A stretch of DNA of 7,617 nt from positions 1-7,617 of the forward strand of contig JAMORZ010000131.1 of NCBI GenBank assembly GCA_027063295.1. Direction: 5' to 3'. A program made the position numbers and the translations under genes. The notes beneath the pieces are model-generated. The model ran no database searches. It was given only the letters and a program-made list of their open reading frames with translations, and was not told where the DNA came from. Source of the DNA: Sulfurimonas sp. GTDB lineage: Bacteria > Campylobacterota > Campylobacteria > Campylobacterales > Sulfurimonadaceae. Shown here in pieces: positions 6,734 to 7,617 of the stretch. Position 1 is the stretch's first letter. Each line of letters begins with the position of its first letter.

Positions 6734-7226
6734 GGCACTCAAACACTATATCTTGGTATTTTACTTCATCGATCTCAAACTCTTTTTCACCACCAGGAAG
6801 GCGAACTTTTACCTCATCGCCCTCTTCTAGTCCTAAAAGTTGTTTGGCAAGTGGGGAGTTAAAAGAGATCAGTCCCATATCTGGATTTGACTCACACCCA
6901 CCAACGATAGTGTAAGTTACCTCCTCATCTGTATCCATATCTGTCATAACAACAGTTGAGCCAAAACTCACTTTTGAGTGTGCCAACTCACTAGGATCAA
7001 CAATCTGAGCATTTCCAAGTATCTCTTGAAGCTCTGCTAAACGGTTGTCTATATTTTTTTGTTGTTCTTTTGCTGCATGATACTCTGCATTTTCTTTTAA
7101 GTCACCATGTTCTAGTGCTTCTTCGATAGCCTTTACCACACCTGGACGTTTTACCTCTTTGAGATCTTTTACTTCTGCTTGTAACTTTTCGTATCCGAAA
7201 AGTGTCATAGGTTCTACTTTTTGCAT
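6726..7226 (-). CDS. greA: Transcription elongation factor GreA
   Basis: A 166-residue factor that enters the RNA polymerase secondary channel and stimulates cleavage of backtracked RNA. The N-terminal coiled coil (about 8-80) carries at its tip GDLKENAEYHAAKEQQ (41-56), with D42 and E45 matching the catalytic acidic residues of E. coli GreA. The FKBP-like C-terminal domain (about 86-163) includes SFNSPLAKQLLGLEEGDEV (121-139). The start at 7226 has AAGAG (7238-7234) seven bases upstream. An internal ATG at 7208 would remove six residues, but the EPMT near the N terminus fits my memory of related Campylobacterota GreA proteins, so the longer form is preferred. It is the first gene after the 61-bp gap behind ackA and probably heads the operon, with argC overlapping its last eight bases. 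Confidence 0.97.
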   Translation of the reverse strand: MQKVEPMTLFGYEKLQAEVKDLKEVKRPGVVKAIEEALEHGDLKENAEYHAAKEQQKNIDNRLAELQEILGNAQIVDPSELAHSKVSFGSTVVMTDMDTDEEVTYTIVGGCESNPDMGLISFNSPLAKQLLGLEEGDEVKVRLPGGEKEFEIDEVKYQDIVFECHE

Positions 7227-7256
7227 AATTGTTCTCTTTTTATAAATTTTTGTATG

Positions 7257-7265
7257 ATTATATCA
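7257..7265 (-). promoter_or_regulatory. Probable extended -10 promoter of greA and the downstream operon
   Basis: The minus strand reads TGATATAAT, a perfect extended -10 (TGnTATAAT), in the only sizeable intergenic gap of the window. Transcription would begin near 7250, giving a leader of roughly 24 bases to the greA ATG. No good -35 is found at 16-18 bases, which fits the weak -35 requirement reported for sigma-70 promoters in Campylobacter and Helicobacter. It is the best-placed promoter for greA-argC-phosphoesterase-che genes, though read-through from ackA is not excluded. Confidence 0.65.
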
Positions 7266-7272
7266 AAACTGA

Positions 7273-7283
7273 GCAATGATTGC
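7273..7283. repeat. Small palindrome GCAAT-G-ATTGC upstream of greA
   Basis: An 11-base palindrome with five-base arms around one central base, lying in the spacer and -35 zone of the greA promoter, just after the ackA stop codon. It could be a protein-binding site or chance. It is too short, and lacks a following T run on the minus strand, to be a convincing ackA terminator. Confidence 0.35.
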
Positions 7284-7287
7284 ACTT

Positions 7288-7617
7288 TTATTTTCTCAAT
7301 AATTTCTCTCTAACCAAAAGTGCTATCTGCAACTCTTCATCAGTTGGTATCACAAACGAAGGGATATTTTGTATCAGTTTATTATCCAATACCCTCTCTC
7401 TTATCTCTTGTGAGTTCTCCCCTATTCCACCAGAAAAAACAATAGCATCAACATCTTCTAACAAAACCATATAGGAACCTATATATTTTTGTATTCTTCT
7501 TACCATCATGTCTATGGCAAGTTTACTATCTTCATCATTTTTTTCCACTATCTCTCTGACATCATTTGTTCCACATAACCCTAAAAGTCCTGACTTTTTG
7601 TTAAGCAACACTTCTAT
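7288..7617 (-). CDS. ackA: Acetate kinase AckA, C-terminal part (cut by the window edge)
   Basis: The last 109 residues of acetate kinase, which interconverts acetate plus ATP and acetyl phosphate plus ADP in the cytoplasm. The reading frame is open to the window edge (first full codons read IEVLLNKKSGLLGLCG), so the GTG at 7611 is an internal codon and not a start. The fragment has the AckA signatures NKKSGLLGLCGTNDVRE and DAIVFSGGIGENSQEIRE, the second belonging to the ASKHA-type nucleotide-binding fold, followed by the typical VIPTDEELQIA near the end. AckA proteins are about 400 residues, so roughly 290 lie beyond the right edge. A phosphotransacetylase gene (pta) is often next to ackA and may also be outside. 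Acetyl phosphate can phosphorylate some response regulators, but the closeness to the che genes is not evidence of that link. Confidence 0.95.
   Translation of the reverse strand: MEVLLNKKSGLLGLCGTNDVREIVEKNDEDSKLAIDMMVRRIQKYIGSYMVLLEDVDAIVFSGGIGENSQEIRERVLDNKLIQNIPSFVIPTDEELQIALLVREKLLRK

Noticed and set aside
6734..6742. TTG at 6742 as the argC start
   Set aside because: It adds three residues only, has no ribosome binding site, and the ATG at 6733 gives the usual ArgC N terminus with a basic stretch before the nucleotide-binding strand.
7227..7287. Rho-independent terminator after ackA
   Set aside because: The only hairpin-like element has at most four or five base pairs with an almost absent loop and no following T run on the minus strand.
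7609..7611. GTG at 7611 as a start codon of a small gene
   Set aside because: The frame is open to the window edge and the sequence aligns by eye with the interior of acetate kinase, so it is an internal valine codon.
1..7617. CRISPR array, tRNA, rRNA, insertion sequence, phage or toxin-antitoxin genes
   Set aside because: Nearly every base is covered by recognisable core genes on one strand; I saw no spaced direct repeats, transposase motifs or RNA gene signatures.

Overview
The window is a compact, minus-strand gene cluster from what looks like a member of the Campylobacterota (Epsilonproteobacteria), most likely a free-living Sulfurimonas/Sulfurovum-type organism. The evidence is the AT-rich sequence, a CheA carrying a C-terminal receiver domain (CheAY), a cheV-cheA-cheW block, a STAS-MlaE fusion permease, and a greA / phosphoesterase / cheV order that I recall (unverified) from Campylobacter and Helicobacter. 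The genus is an inference; the class is fairly secure.

Layout in the direction of transcription, from the right edge to the left: the 3' end of acetate kinase (ackA, cut by the window edge); a 61-bp gap with a good extended -10 promoter; greA (transcript cleavage factor); argC (arginine biosynthesis); a calcineurin-like metallophosphoesterase of the LpxH/lipid A hydrolase type; cheV; cheA with a fused receiver; cheW; a STAS-MlaE lipid-transport permease; and the first nine codons of a further gene, probably the matching ABC ATPase (mlaF). Every gene is on the minus strand. No plus-strand gene, RNA gene, mobile element, CRISPR array or long repeat is supported, and no gap between genes exceeds 61 bp.

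From greA leftward the genes are packed with overlaps of 1-11 nt or gaps of 2-11 nt, so they probably form one long transcript starting at the greA promoter. A second possible promoter lies inside the 3' end of the phosphoesterase gene and would serve the chemotaxis genes separately. The cluster joins three themes: housekeeping (transcript cleavage, arginine), chemotaxis signalling core (CheW and CheV as receptor-kinase couplers, CheAY as kinase), and outer-membrane lipid handling (a possible lipid A precursor hydrolase and the Mla-type phospholipid transporter).

I did not find a wholly new system. The points most worth a second look are the CheA linker, which replaces a recognisable P2 domain and contains eight consecutive prolines; the phosphoesterase, whose motifs differ from classical LpxH; and the candidate internal promoter ahead of cheV.
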